Source of the DNA: Acanthosepion esculentum
Taxonomy: Eukaryota > Mollusca > Cephalopoda > Sepiida > Sepiidae
NCBI GenBank assembly: GCA_964036315.1
Contig: OZ038482.1
Coordinates: forward strand, 8,026,020-8,090,019
Length of the DNA stretch: 64,000 nucleotides
Reading direction: 5' to 3'
Positions 43,761-54,830 of this stretch are shown here, piece after piece (position 1 is the first letter of the stretch; the number at the start of each line of letters is the position of its first letter). The translations under genes and the position numbers were made by a program. The notes below the pieces were generated by a model. That model worked only from the letters and a program-made list of their open reading frames with translations. It ran no database searches and was not told the DNA's origin.

Positions 43761-45700
43761 TTTATGATAATTCACTTAAACCATAGGTATACCGAATTAT
43801 TGGAGGTACTTCCATAAAAACATTGTATAAAATAAATTAAATAAAAATTTAAAATAATAAAAATACTCCCAGCATGCAACAAAAACTGTTCCTGCCAGAA
43901 ATATTGATATCCCACCAAAAGACGGTAAATTCAATCTCTTCACCAAGAACCTTGCTACGGGCAACACGTGTCCAACTTCTGTCTGTGATATGGTGTGTAA
44001 TAACACAGAATAATTTATTCCTTTTATCACATGTACCATAAAACAATTTTAACCTAAAAAATACGCACAAGAAAAATATAAATAAATTGTATGAAATTAA
44101 GATACAATTTACCATGCTTTTCCTGTTATTTGTATACGTTTTATTTCCTGTTAAGTAGGCTTTTATTTCCTGGAACACGAGGACATTTCTACTGCTATGA
44201 TGTTAGTGAATCCCCCACAAGACAAAAGCATAAAAATAGAAAAAATACGTCTCAACATTTTTTATTGTCGACTTCTTCAGTGATTCGGTCAAAAGGTCAA
44301 GCTATGGCGGCATCTTTTATAACAGGATTACTACACTGGGATATTGGTGGAATAAAGTGATGAATCTACCTAGAATGTTCTTTTACTGCCTTGCAATAAA
44401 ATAAAATAAACTTTTATTGAACAAAGAATAAAAAAATTTCAAAGGAGTAGGAGTCAGAAATTTGCTACCCATGCTTTTTGAAATAGAGCAGGAAGTTTAA
44501 AAAGAATGAAAAATGCTATCTCATCAGATAAAATTATCTTAGCAGTGACCCAAATGTATTTTCAGTTTACAACATACATTCATATTGTCAAGTGTTCAGA
44601 GGTGAATTGTTAAAATTCTCAAGAAGCAATCACTTCTTTGGATTTTCTTCAGAATTTGTAAGTTACCAAATTATCTTTGAATTTTCAGTATTTTCATTTA
44701 GACAGCTTTCGTTAAAAAAAAATAACAGAATCATCAGATGTTGTTCAGTCACATTTTTCTTTTCGTTTATTTCATAAGAAAATAAACTAACCACAGAGAT
44801 AAAACAGCGTTCTACCCTAGGATATTTCTAGATAGTTCCAAAGATTTTGGATCTATTCTTAATGAATATCCTCATCAAAATTTCTATACAAGAACTTAAC
44901 AAACAAGAATTGTCATCAGATAAATAAAATAAAAAATAAATAATTTAAGAAAATGTTTTAGTTATATTTTGTAAATGAAGATTATTTTGTAGTTTTTTAC
45001 CTACATTTCTTGAAAGGGGGATATCACCATTAAAAATTACTTTGTACTGTTGTATATTCATTATTTCACTATTTTTTTTTAGTTACTTTAAGTATCACCA
45101 TGGCCAACTAGTATTACCACCCATAAAAATGGATGTGTTTTTTTAGATGAAAGCAAAAACAAAAAAAAACTCTTCCTGTTTTAAAAAAAATTGCCAAAAA
45201 ATCAGATAATTATTGTCTGATTCAAACAAAATTTTCAGTAGTTATTTATGATTATTTTCTTCCTTTTAGAATAGGTTATTTTATAAAAAAAACTGTGAAA
45301 ATATTTTTTTTTGTCTGTTTCACTTCCTCTTTCTGATATCCTGTGCACTTTTTAATTTTTGGAGTTGTGAGCGAATTTGTTTATCTTCAGTTTTTTTTAT
45401 TGATATACAGACAATTCCTTGAAAATCTTATTTCAGTAAAAAGAAATTATGCAATATCGAATGTGAACAGACTGAAAATTCGTCCTGAAGCTTCCATTCA
45501 ATAATTTTAAAACTCAAAAAATAATTTTTTCTGAGAGTTGGTCCTTAGTTTGTGTTTGCATAATTTAATGAAAAATAAAAACACAATTTACTTTCAGATT
45601 GGACAAGAAAAAAACTACGCTTAATATTTATTTTTAAAAAAATACTTGTAATTTTTCAGTACGGTTTTGAAATTCATTGTAACAAGAGATTTTTTTAAGG
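43761..45700. other. 1.9 kb without recognisable genes
   Basis: AT-rich sequence with homopolymer runs. A block at 43900-43950 resembles 37690-37740, so another low-copy repeat is present. Frames up to 109 codons on the minus strand show no family features. Confidence 0.5.
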
Positions 45701-45714
45701 AGATGTTTGATGAA

Positions 45715-47640
45715 CAGGTTAATAATAGGAGTAAAAGATTTGCCTATCACCCGGTCCATACTCCTGCCTAGTCCTATGTTTATTGAACAGGAGTAAATCT
45801 GTATCCTTTTTCCCTTTTTAGGATGGGGTTTACCCGGGTCCATTCATATAGCCTTAATGTTTTTTAACTGTAACGTTTTGATGATCTGACTGATCAGTGA
45901 CAGCGTCTTTTCATTTTTAGGATACTGACTTGGTAGTTTTCTGGTTGCTGCATTCTGACTGGTAGCAAAGAGTCCGAACTATTTGGTAGCACTCTCGTCG
46001 ACAGTCACATAATATCAGCGATATCTGTCATTTCTCTTCTAGGTGTCATCCCTGCATCTGGTTCTAGTTGTCATCCCTGAGGCCACGTTATGCTTTTTAG
46101 TCTTAGCCACCTTCTGGGCAGTTTGTATTACCGCAGATGATGGACAGTGATAATTATTTGGGCTTTTTTCTCCTTTAAAATAATCTTCTCATCTTTGTGT
46201 CTGTTTGTAATAATTGCAAACATGTCCCCAATGAGGCTCAGTCTTTGTTTATTGACAGAATGAGGCACCGTATATCCTCTAACAAGTTTGGTTCTTGGCA
46301 TTACTAGTGGCTCTGTAATATTGTGTTGGGATTGCTATGAAATGAGTGTGAAATCAGAAGGTTTTTTGTTTGAGATGATAAGCGTGGAAAGCATGTTCTT
46401 CATATTAATCACAACAATATTAAGCATAGACATACAAGTTGAATAAATCTCAAGGCAATATTGAACAAAGAAACAACGGTAGTCGTGAATTCAATTAGAA
46501 AAAACACTGAACATTTATACAATTAATTAATGCAATTTGTAAAAGCTTGTGTTTTGGTTATATGGATGTTTGACGAAATGTGAATTAAGTATCTTAATGA
46601 ATTACAGTTCAGGAATGTTCCTTTGTTTAAAAAATGTTCACATGTAATATTAAGGAAAATTAATCGATAGATAAATGTTAAAGTAATGTAATGCGAGATT
46701 TTTGTTTGTTCTTGTTTTGACAGAGTTATTCACCCTGGACTGTATTTTTTTTATCTTAATGCTTGAATTGCAATTTCTGTTTAGTAGTGTACATAACACT
46801 TTTTTTTAGAAATGTGCAATGAATTCAGAGAGAGACAGAAAAAAGTTGAAAGTTGAGTCAGGTGTTGACGCGCGCAAAGTCCTTTAGTCAAAATGTAGAC
46901 ACGCGTGAACCTGTGTGGAATCTCTCTGAAGGCGAATATCTGACTGGTGAATTGGACTGAAAATTGTTCTTTTATTTACTTTAAGACGTTGAAATAGGCT
47001 CCAGAAATTTTTGGCGGTAAAACAAATTCTGGGGTCGTTTCGACCAATAATAAGCCGAGTTTCGCAATGTATGGTGTTGATTGGTCGAAACTAGCTCTTA
47101 TGGAATAGACTATTTTTTAACGGGGGTGAATGGAAAAATATGGACGATTCCACAAGTGTCTTTTATTTAAGTTTTATGTTTCTCCTCTCTTCACTCAATT
47201 TGAGATGTTATTATTTTTGGTTGACAAAGCTGAATGCTTTGCTCATAAATTCTCTTCCAATTCTACTCTCTTTTCCATTACCATAATGTTGCTTCCCTAT
47301 GCCATTTCTATAAATACTTTCATAGTAATTGTTCGAATGAGATCTTTACTATGGTACCTAGACTTTACGAATTTAAACACAGTACTAGACTGGTGACAAG
47401 GTCTCATTAATTCACAGTTGAAATGCCTAAATGGAACTGTAAGTTCTATGTTAACAGTTTCTTTTCTTATATTTCTTGCTTGTGGAATTCTCTTCCGGTT
47501 CCATGCTTTTGAGTCAATTTTAATCTTCAAAAATTTAAGTGCAATGTCAATTGCTATCTACTGTCCTCCTGATTATTCTCCTTGTGTCTTAGTGACTTTA
47601 CTTCTTTGCTTGGGGTGAATGTGATTAAAAAAACAAAACA
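45715..47640 (+). pseudogene. CR1/Jockey-like LINE with internal deletion and ~0.8-kb interruption
   Basis: 45715-46090 matches the 5' untranslated region of the 33095 copy. 46185-46325 corresponds to the linker before RT (RLFVSACNNC, FIDRMRHRISSNKFG). 46330-47130 has no LINE similarity. 47160-47280 resumes the linker (DKAECFAHKFSSNSTL) and jumps to the C-terminus: YKYFHSN, TRLVTRSH and ISCLWNSLPVPCF across frames. The 3' tail TTGCTTGGGGTGAATGTGAT lies at 47605. RT is missing. The central block may be a separate insertion. Confidence 0.8.
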
Positions 47641-47734
47641 AAATCTAGAGCATTTTTGTCTGACTGAGTGATGAGTGAATGTTTTAAAAATGCTTAAAAA
47701 CTTTATTTACACACAGAAATTAATTTTTCTTTAA

Positions 47735-48102
47735 TACAGATTAGGTAGGGGTAAGGGGCATCCAAATCCAAGGCCTTCTCACACCTGTTGCAGGAACCCC
47801 TCTCTGATTGACTATGTCTTCAGGTGGGGTAGCTGTACTGTAATTGCAGTTTGGTGAGGTTATTTAACCCGTACTTGTAGTTTTGAATTCAGAGTTGTTT
47901 TTCTCCTAGACCAGTTGCCACCCAAGGCTATAGGACCCCATCTGTGTTGCTATTTACCGTAGCTGGAGGGAGAAGAAATGGATTCACTATTTTCTGAAGA
48001 GGACTTGCATGAAAGTGACTATAACAATACTTGACCGGAATTTGAACTCAGCTCTCTGATTCCTCAACCTGACTCACTATCCATTCGTCCATTGTGCTTT
48101 TA
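47735..48102 (-). mobile_element. tRNA-derived SINE
   Basis: Read on the minus strand it starts AAAGCACAATGGACGAATGG (box A-like), followed about 35 bp later by GAGTTCAAATTCCGG (box B and T-arm-like). A roughly 300-bp body then contains CTCCAGCTACGGTAAATAGC, GGGTCCTATAGCCTTGGGTG and GAAGGCCTTGGATTTGGATG, ending in an A/T-rich tail. The tRNA head plus unrelated body is the standard SINE layout. The parent tRNA was not determined. Confidence 0.6.
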
Positions 48103-48163
48103 AGAGCATAGAATTGTAATTTGTTACATCATTTTTTATAGATGACATTTTATATCATGTAAA

Positions 48164-48164
<1 letters not shown>

Positions 48165-48204
<40 letters not shown>
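48165..48204. repeat. (TG)n microsatellite
   Basis: About 20 TG units. Confidence 0.97.
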
Positions 48205-48205
<1 letters not shown>

Positions 48206-48645
48206 TTTTTAGAAAGTCTCTTGTGGTAATCACACTTTATTTATGTATTTATGACATCAACAAAATAACATGGTCAGTTATGTCTCTGTTCCAGAAATTT
48301 TAAAATCAGTTCTGAGGTCAATCCTATAACCAATGTTTCTATATAGTGATGGGTTGCCTTAAATGTGCATGCATATCTTTATCTGAAACTTGATATTTGC
48401 ATAGAAGTAAGATATAAGATTAGAACTTCAAATCTGATATTTTCTTAAGATTAAGATGAAACTAATATTTTAAGATAAATGGGTTTGGGTATGAAATGGA
48501 AGGACAAGAATTACTATCGTTAAAAATATTTATGACTAAAAAATAATGTTCAGAAAATCGTTAAACATTGTCGGCAATTTCCAGATTTTTATTTTCTGTT
48601 TTTTCTTTTACGTCAAGGTTTCTTTTAAAAAAGAAATAAACACAC

Positions 48646-48650
<5 letters not shown>

Positions 48651-48717
<67 letters not shown>
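48651..48717. repeat. (TA)n microsatellite
   Basis: About 33 TA units. Confidence 0.97.
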
Positions 48718-48719
<2 letters not shown>

Positions 48720-48834
48720 TGGACACTGAGGTCACCGCTGAGTTGTGACAGTCTGTATCATGATCGTTGCCACTTGGTGTCCACTTTTATATTTACACAT
48801 GCACTATATCCCTGATATTGAGGACTTTTTCCCA

Positions 48835-48910
48835 TATAATACTCAGTAACACCTTGCGTCGTAGTGGCTTTATTGCCTTGCTTGGGGTGAAATGATTAAA
48901 AAAAGTCTTC
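48835..48910 (+). pseudogene. LINE 3' tail, severely 5'-truncated
   Basis: Contains CTTGCGTCGTAGTGGCTTTA and then the family tail TTGCTTGGGGTGAAATGATT at 48878 with A-rich end. It equals the 3' ends at 36454, 47605 and, inverted, 30456. Confidence 0.75.
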
Positions 48911-49061
48911 ACATCATTCCTGACTGAAGGATTTGATTATGTCAAAATCAGGAATTCAACTCAAGTTTTAAATTCAAATAATAAGTTGAGTGACAAGCTG
49001 ATATATAACACACTACTTTTCTGAAATTATTTGCAATATTTTTATCTATCTATTTATCTAT

Positions 49062-49062
<1 letters not shown>

Positions 49063-49122
<60 letters not shown>
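49063..49122. repeat. (TA)n microsatellite after a (TATC)n stretch
   Basis: About 30 TA units preceded by TATCTATCTATTTATCTATC. Confidence 0.95.
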
Positions 49123-49125
<3 letters not shown>

Positions 49126-49345
49126 TCTGATCATGTCTATTTATCTATGTAGGATGGAGTTATCTGTAGAAGATACAAAATTTGCCAAATAGAAACATTC
49201 ATACATTTCGTGAGTTACATTAATATAATAAAGTTGATAATATGTATACCTATATATCCATGAAGAGAAACATGGGCACTTATTTAATCGAAACTAGCTG
49301 CTAACTTTTTAGTTAATTTTTTTAAATACCATTTTCTGTCAGGAC

Positions 49346-51947
49346 ATAGGACTGTCAGAGATGTATAAGCGTAAAAAAAGACTCGAAAGATATAGAAGTG
49401 TCTGGCGTCGCTCATATACGAAAAGTACGACAAACACGTTTTTGTCCCTCCTCAATAACTAACCAAACCAATTATTCTACTTCGAAAACAAGACAAACAA
49501 ATTATTCTACTTCAAAAAATCAAATGAAATATCAGGTAGAATATAGTCAATGGGCCACACCTACGGTTTACGTGAAAAAGAAATCGGGTGAGATACGAGT
49601 ATGCGCGGATTTCTCAACGGGATTGAATGCAGCGATTAAGGATTATCACTATCCTCTCCCTAGTCCAGAGGAAGTTTTCGCAAAATTGAACGGAGGAAAT
49701 TTTTCTCAAAGTTAGAGATGAGCGAAGCATACCTACAAGTACCAGTAGATGATGAAAGTTCGAGGTTGTTGTGCATAGACACACATAAAGGGTTATATAA
49801 GTTCCAGAGATTACCATTCGGGATTACGTTCGCGCCGGCAATATTTAAGCAAATAATGGACACCATGCTAGGCGGACTGGATTTCACGATCGCATACCTT
49901 GATGACATCTTAATAAATAGCAATAATATTGAACAACACTGGGAACTCGTTCAAGAGGTTTTCAGGCGAATACAAAACTACGGGTTTAAGGTAAAAGAAA
50001 ATAAATGTGACTTCTTTATGAAGGAAATAAAATATTTGGGCCATATTATTGACGAAGAAGGAAGACGACCAGACCCAGAAAGGGCCACTGCAATAAATAA
50101 AAAAATGCCGGCTCCAAAAAATTTAGCAGAATTACAAAGCTTTTTACGCTTAGTAAATTATTACCAAGAATTTATTCCTAACATGCACAAATTACGCGCA
50201 CCCCTAAACGAACTGTTGAAGAAGGGAAAAGTTTGGGAGTAGACAGATGAATGTCAGAAAACGTTCGACAAAATCATTAAGACGCTAACAGCAGATTTAT
50301 TTTTAGTGCATTATGACCCAAAATTGTAAATAATAGTCGCGAGTGATGCGAGTGCCTATGGTGTTGGGGCATGTATACTTCATAAAATGCCGGATGGGAC
50401 ACTAAAACCCATCGCGCATGCTTCAAGAACATTCCTACCAGCCGAACAAAATTACACGCAAATCGAAAAAGAAAGCTGGAGATTATTTTTGCGGTTACGA
50501 GATTCCACAGATACATTTACGGTAGATTTTTCACCTTGCAGACGGACAAGCCGTTATTGACAATATTTGGATCAAAGAAAGGTTTACCTGTCTACACTGC
50601 TAATAGATTGCTGAGATGGGGTACAATTTTATTGAACTACAACTTTAAATTCGAGTATCTTCCATCAAACAAAATCGGGCATGCAGATGGTCTTTCGAGA
50701 CTAATACCAAAGAAAACGGAGCCATTAGAACATTCCGTAATTGCAGCTCTACGACATGAGGAAGATATTAGAACATCATTATGTAGTACAATTCGAAACC
50801 TTCCCGTCACATTACAGGAAATAAGAAATGAAGCGGTGAATGACGAATTTATTAAGGAAACGAAAACAAAAATTGCAGGAAAAAGTACAAATATATCAGA
50901 CAGTTTTTCGTTATGTGATAATGTTCTACAATATAATGAAAGGGTAGTAATCCCGAAAACGCTACAAAGACGAATCCTCAAGGATTTCCACATGGACCAT
51001 CCAGGAAAGAACAGAATGAAATCTTTAATGCGAAGTTACGTATATTGGCCAAACATGGATCAAGATATCACACATATGGTGGACAAATGCAAGGGTTGTT
51101 CCTTAGCAGCAAAAGCACCACCGATCATCCATAAGCCATGGCCGGAGACAGATCGACCGTGGTCAAGAATACATGTAGATTTCGCAGGTCCATTAGATAG
51201 TTTCTACTATTTGAATGTAGTAGACAGTTACAGCAAATGGCCAGAAGTATTTCGTTGTAGAAAACCTACTTCTGAGACTACCATAAATTGCCTTCACGAG
51301 CTGTTTGCTCGTTTCGGAGTGGTTGATTGTCTAGTCACCGATAAAGGAACACAATTCACATCTGCGGATTTTCAAGAATTTTGTGAAACCTTTCAGCTGA
51401 AACATATCAAATCCCCGCCATATCACCCAAGATCAAACGGGCAAGCGGAGAGATTTGTAGATACGCTAAAAAGAGCACTAAGGAAAGCTTATGACGTACC
51501 TACAGAAAAGGCTTTGCAACAATTCGTGCAAGTATATAGAATTACACCAAACAGTACTACGCCATCGGCAGTATTGCCCGCGGAAGTGATGTTCGCGCGA
51601 AGAATTAGATCGGTATTCGACAAATTACTACGAAAACAAACAAAACAATCACCAACGTCGTACGTACCAAAAAGAAAATTTAACCCAGGGGAGAAAGTTT
51701 TTTCAAAATGTACAAAAACAATACATCCTACTGGGAGCAAGGTAAAATAGAGAAACGGATCGGGAATATGATTTACATAATTCAGGGTCCCAAGTTCTCG
51801 CATAAAAGGCATTCAAATCAAATAAGAAAGAGACTGTTAGAGGATTCTAACGGTCTACCTCAGGAAGAGGAAGAAGTGATGGACACGATATGCAAAGACC
51901 TCAAACAATATGAAAATCGAACAGGAAAAGAAAATCTACAGAGCCTT
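49346..51947 (+). pseudogene. Element D gag-pol remnant
   Basis: A gag tail (VAHIRKVRQT) runs straight into the RT start (QWATPTVYVKKKSGEIRVCAD) at about 49545, so nucleocapsid, protease and the RT N-terminus are lost. RT continues after a frameshift with MSEAYLQVPVDDESS and AYLDDI (49897-49914, an intact box). RNase H (49718-50520 region) has stops after KVWE and PKL and a frameshift after IEKES. Integrase at 50536-51750 is long and keeps HMDHPGKN...CKGC, HVDF, TDKGTQF (K where N is usual) and NGQAE. A final frameshift precedes the C-terminal tail (51708-51947). Confidence 0.88.
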
Positions 51948-52012
51948 TGATGATAAATCCAAAAAGAAAAAATAGTAAAGACCCCTGCGAGGCAATAGCT
52001 TTGGGAGGGGGA

Positions 52013-52307
52013 TGTTATGGGATCTTACCTGCAACGACATAATGAACTCTTCCTGATACTATAAACACTGCGCCTCTCCAGAGAGACGGTAGAGGAAGTG
52101 GAACGAGTCGGGACAGAGCGAGTCGAGACAATAGTAGTTCACTCTAAACCAGACTGACAGTCATACTAACACCTTCAACTTCTTGTATTATTATTATTAT
52201 TATTCTGTTTAATATATCTTTGTTATTCCTACTCTTGTGTTCGTGTTGTTCTTCCTTGATCCTGACCTTGAACCATAACCGTGGTGCTAGGTTATTGGAC
52301 CATAACA
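52013..52307 (+). repeat. 3' LTR of element D
   Basis: 295 bp with TGTTATGG...CCATAACA inverted ends like element A. It holds an (ATT)n tract near 52185-52205 and AATATATC before the end. There is no second LTR in the window. Confidence 0.85.
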
Positions 52308-52809
52308 GTATTGAAATTTGGAACGATACGCCTCTGATAGCAAAGTAGACGATGGTTTTCTATTGATGCCTTTTTATGGGTTGGAGGCCGGAGACGCCGC
52401 CTCTCTTTGATTAGGAGTCAGAGATTTTTCTTTGGTCGATTAAGACGCTTTGTATTCTGGCTCCGTGGTCAACTAAATTAGTTTGCCACGTAAACTATCG
52501 TGTTACTTCGAATATTCGACTTACAGTGTCGAATTATTTTCTTTAATATGGTTAATATTTATTTAACTTTAATTGCTATATATTTGGTTTTATTTAGGGA
52601 GGAGAAGAAGGGAAAGAGAGTTTTCGTATCGAATGACTCTGTAGAAAAGATTTTATTAGCTTCGGTAGAATTCCGTAGCTGAGATTTGTTTGAATTTGAG
52701 AAACTTTGAACAAAAAAATTTATTTTGATTCGGAAATATTCCGAATCTAAAAGAAGTAATTTAATTCCCAAGAAGCATTTCCATTTGATTTGTTTGTTTT
52801 TTTGTGGCA

Positions 52810-53205
52810 GAGTCACCAGGTCTACCACCGACGATATGTTAACCGTCATCACTGAAGATTTAGATAAGAACGGCGAATCTCTGGCTGTCGCTTGAGATAT
52901 CTCAAAGGTATTTGACAGAATTTTGAATGTCTACGGTGTCACGGGACGAATATTTAGCTTAACCCAATCAATCGTAACAAATCATGTAATAAACGTAGTG
53001 CTTCTATATTATTTCGGTATCTATCCTTAAACCTACGATGTTTCTGATCTTCATCAACGACCTTCCTGATGTTATCGGTTCCCAGTAAGGTATTTATACA
53101 GATGACACAAATATTTACTCCGGAAATATTGGAAGGTTCGACAGGCCTGACAAAATAAACATGGCAACAACTCTAGAAAAGGACCTCCATCAACGACCTT
53201 ATTAA
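52810..53205 (+). pseudogene. CR1/Jockey-like LINE RT scrap upstream of the C45 gene
   Basis: Fragments on changing frames read TVITEDLDKNGESLAVA, DISKVFDRI, YRxxTNIYS (the YADDT region near 53095) and MATTLEKDLHQ, in RT order but with most of the domain deleted. It ends about 10 bp before the start of the duplicated host segment. Confidence 0.7.
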
Positions 53206-53214
53206 CTGATTGAA

Positions 53215-53646
53215 TGATATTTTTGCTTTATTTTGTTTTGTTTTTTTTTTGCTTTTTGTTCAAGGAAATGAAAGAGCTTTTCATTTTTAACCGATAAAAG
53301 AATGATTTTTACGATGTGTTTTGCTTCATAATTATATTCAAAATTATTGCAGAAACCAACATCTCCGATTTGTTTCTTGTTTATGATTAAATGTTATTTT
53401 TTGCTTATTTTGTAGGATTTCTTCCCATAAACAGAATGGAATCAAGAATTTGGGATAAAACCAATCAATATCCGTTGGATGACCTTGAAAAATTACCAAA
53501 TCCTAAACTGCCAGTCCTTTTCACAGCCGGAAGCCATTATGATGTCGGTTATACAATAGGACATCAGTTTAGTAAGCAAATCCAAAAGTTTTGTGCCGAT
53601 TTTCCTGAGATGAAAACTAACCTGTTGCCTTATTATGATTGTCGAG
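53215..53646 (+). repeat. Inverted segmental duplication, right arm (partner 1-415)
   Basis: Corresponds in reverse to 1-415. It includes the intron end with TTTGCTTATTTTGTAG, the untranslated exon start and the first 70 codons of the C45-like gene. Similarity may continue through the rest of the gene, but the partner leaves the window. Confidence 0.85.
53400..53417 (+). promoter_or_regulatory. Splice acceptor of a 5' UTR intron
   Basis: A pyrimidine-rich stretch ends TTTTGTAG before GATTTCTTCCC, 19 nt upstream of the ATG at 53436. The same acceptor is kept in the inverted copy. An open frame 15 codons longer would begin inside this intron, so it is not used as the start. The upstream exon is not identified. 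Confidence 0.7.
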
Positions 53647-54635
53647 AAGGAAGAGGCGTTTATGAAGGCTTCCTCAATTCTTGTTCCGAAATGTTTCCAC
53701 AATATCTTGAGGAAATTCGAGGTATGTCGTTGGGATCTGGTGTTGCATTTGAGAAACTCTTTCTACTCAATTGTCTTAATGAAATGTTTATGCTGGGAGA
53801 AGATCCAACTAAATTCGAAGACAAAGTGGCCGGCTGTACAGCTGTGTACATCAATCAACCCGACCTTAAAATACTGGCACACAATGAAGACTATAGTCCA
53901 TATATGCAAGCATTTGCCTATGTTGCTTCGTTAAAAATTGATGATGACGTTGTACTCAAAAATACTGTACAAGGGAGTCGGGAATACGTCACAACATATT
54001 CCTACCCAGGTTTTTTACCCGGGGGAACGTTTGGCTTTAATCATCATGGAATGGTTTTTACTTTTAATGCTCTGTATCCTAGGAAACCAATAAAAGAATC
54101 TATTCCCAAACGGTTCATTGAACGAAGTTTGCTTAGTGCATCCAGTGCTGCAGAAGCAGTTCATATCTTAGAAAGAAACACATATGGCATGGCCTATGGT
54201 GTGTGTTGCAATATGGCATCAAGTAAGGACATAGAAAATATGTGGGCTTTGGAAGTCGGACCAAAGCACCAACATTATTTGCATACTATTCCAACACAGA
54301 CGGATCCACTCAAAGACAGTCACTTCATTCATGGTAATGCTTACCAATTCCTTCAAGTGGAAGAGATTGATGCTATCCGTTTTGGAGGTACGGCCAATCG
54401 TTACAAGAGAGCAATAGAAATGCCAGCTCCAAAAAGCATTCGAGATTTGTGCACAATTTTAGGGGACACAGCAAATGAAAAATACCCCATCTTTCGTTCC
54501 CCAAGGCCTACTGATGCTTCGCAGACTTTAGCAACTGCCATGTTTAATATCTTGGAAAACAAGATGGATATATATTTGAAGAATCCTAAAGAAAATAAAG
54601 TGCCATCATTTTATCTCCCATTGGATATAATTTGA
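53436..54635 (+). CDS. C45-family N-terminal nucleophile hydrolase (Tan / acyl-CoA:6-APA acyltransferase-like)
   Basis: 399 aa, uninterrupted in one exon, close to the roughly 387 aa of insect Tan. The family precursor cuts itself before a cysteine that becomes the N-terminal nucleophile. Here AGCTAVYIN puts that bond at Gly133-Cys134 (codon 134 at 53835-53837). The following KILAHNEDY (145-153) is the HxED-type segment of the same fold. The N-terminal YDVGYTIGHQF and SGVAFEKLFLLNCLNE also fit. Family members hydrolyse or transfer amide-linked acyl groups: Tan removes beta-alanine from beta-alanyl-dopamine or carcinine, and the fungal enzyme makes penicillins. The substrate here is unknown, and no signal peptide is evident. 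The lack of coding introns could reflect a retrocopy or normal structure; the conserved 5' UTR intron argues against a simple retrocopy. Confidence 0.9.
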   Translation: MESRIWDKTNQYPLDDLEKLPNPKLPVLFTAGSHYDVGYTIGHQFSKQIQKFCADFPEMKTNLLPYYDCREGRGVYEGFLNSCSEMFPQYLEEIRGMSLGSGVAFEKLFLLNCLNEMFMLGEDPTKFEDKVAGCTAVYINQPDLKILAHNEDYSPYMQAFAYVASLKIDDDVVLKNTVQGSREYVTTYSYPGFLPGGTFGFNHHGMVFTFNALYPRKPIKESIPKRFIERSLLSASSAAEAVHILERNTYGMAYGVCCNMASSKDIENMWALEVGPKHQHYLHTIPTQTDPLKDSHFIHGNAYQFLQVEEIDAIRFGGTANRYKRAIEMPAPKSIRDLCTILGDTANEKYPIFRSPRPTDASQTLATAMFNILENKMDIYLKNPKENKVPSFYLPLDII

Positions 54636-54747
54636 AGAGTCTAAGAAGAAAACTTTCAGGTTAGTTGGTGAATTGTGAGGCAATGGTTCATTGCTTAGAA
54701 AACAGGAACATAATAATAGTAGAGATATTGAAAAATGAAGAATCTTA

Positions 54748-54826
54748 AATAAATTAATGCCAAGTTGAGATTTTTGATTAAAGCAAATTTCATTGGCCTT
54801 ACAACTTGATATAAATGAGAAATAAA
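54748..54826 (+). terminator. Candidate polyadenylation signals of the C45-like gene
   Basis: AATAAA occurs at 54748-54753, about 110 nt after the stop, and again at 54821-54826. Which one is used cannot be told from sequence. Confidence 0.45.
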
Positions 54827-54830
54827 CATT

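Larger units (their letters stand above)
49346..52307 (+). mobile_element. Ty3/gypsy element D (same lineage as A), 5'-truncated with 3' LTR
   Basis: It begins inside gag (EDCQRCISVKKDSKD region) without a 5' LTR. It continues through RT, RNase H and integrase, has a polypurine tract GGGAGGGGGA (about 52003-52012) and ends in a 3' LTR (52013-52307) that starts TGTTATGGGA and ends GGACCATAACA. The termini equal those of element A, but most of the LTR differs. Protease and the nucleocapsid end are deleted. Confidence 0.9.

Noticed and set aside
43797..44178. 80- and 109-codon minus frames
   Set aside because: The sequence is partly repeated near 37690-37740 and the frames contain AT-driven hydrophobic ends; I could not link them to any protein.
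53391..53435. Upstream extension of the C45-like frame by 15 codons
   Set aside because: It starts inside the pyrimidine-rich intron end before the conserved splice acceptor; the ATG at 53436 is shared by both copies.
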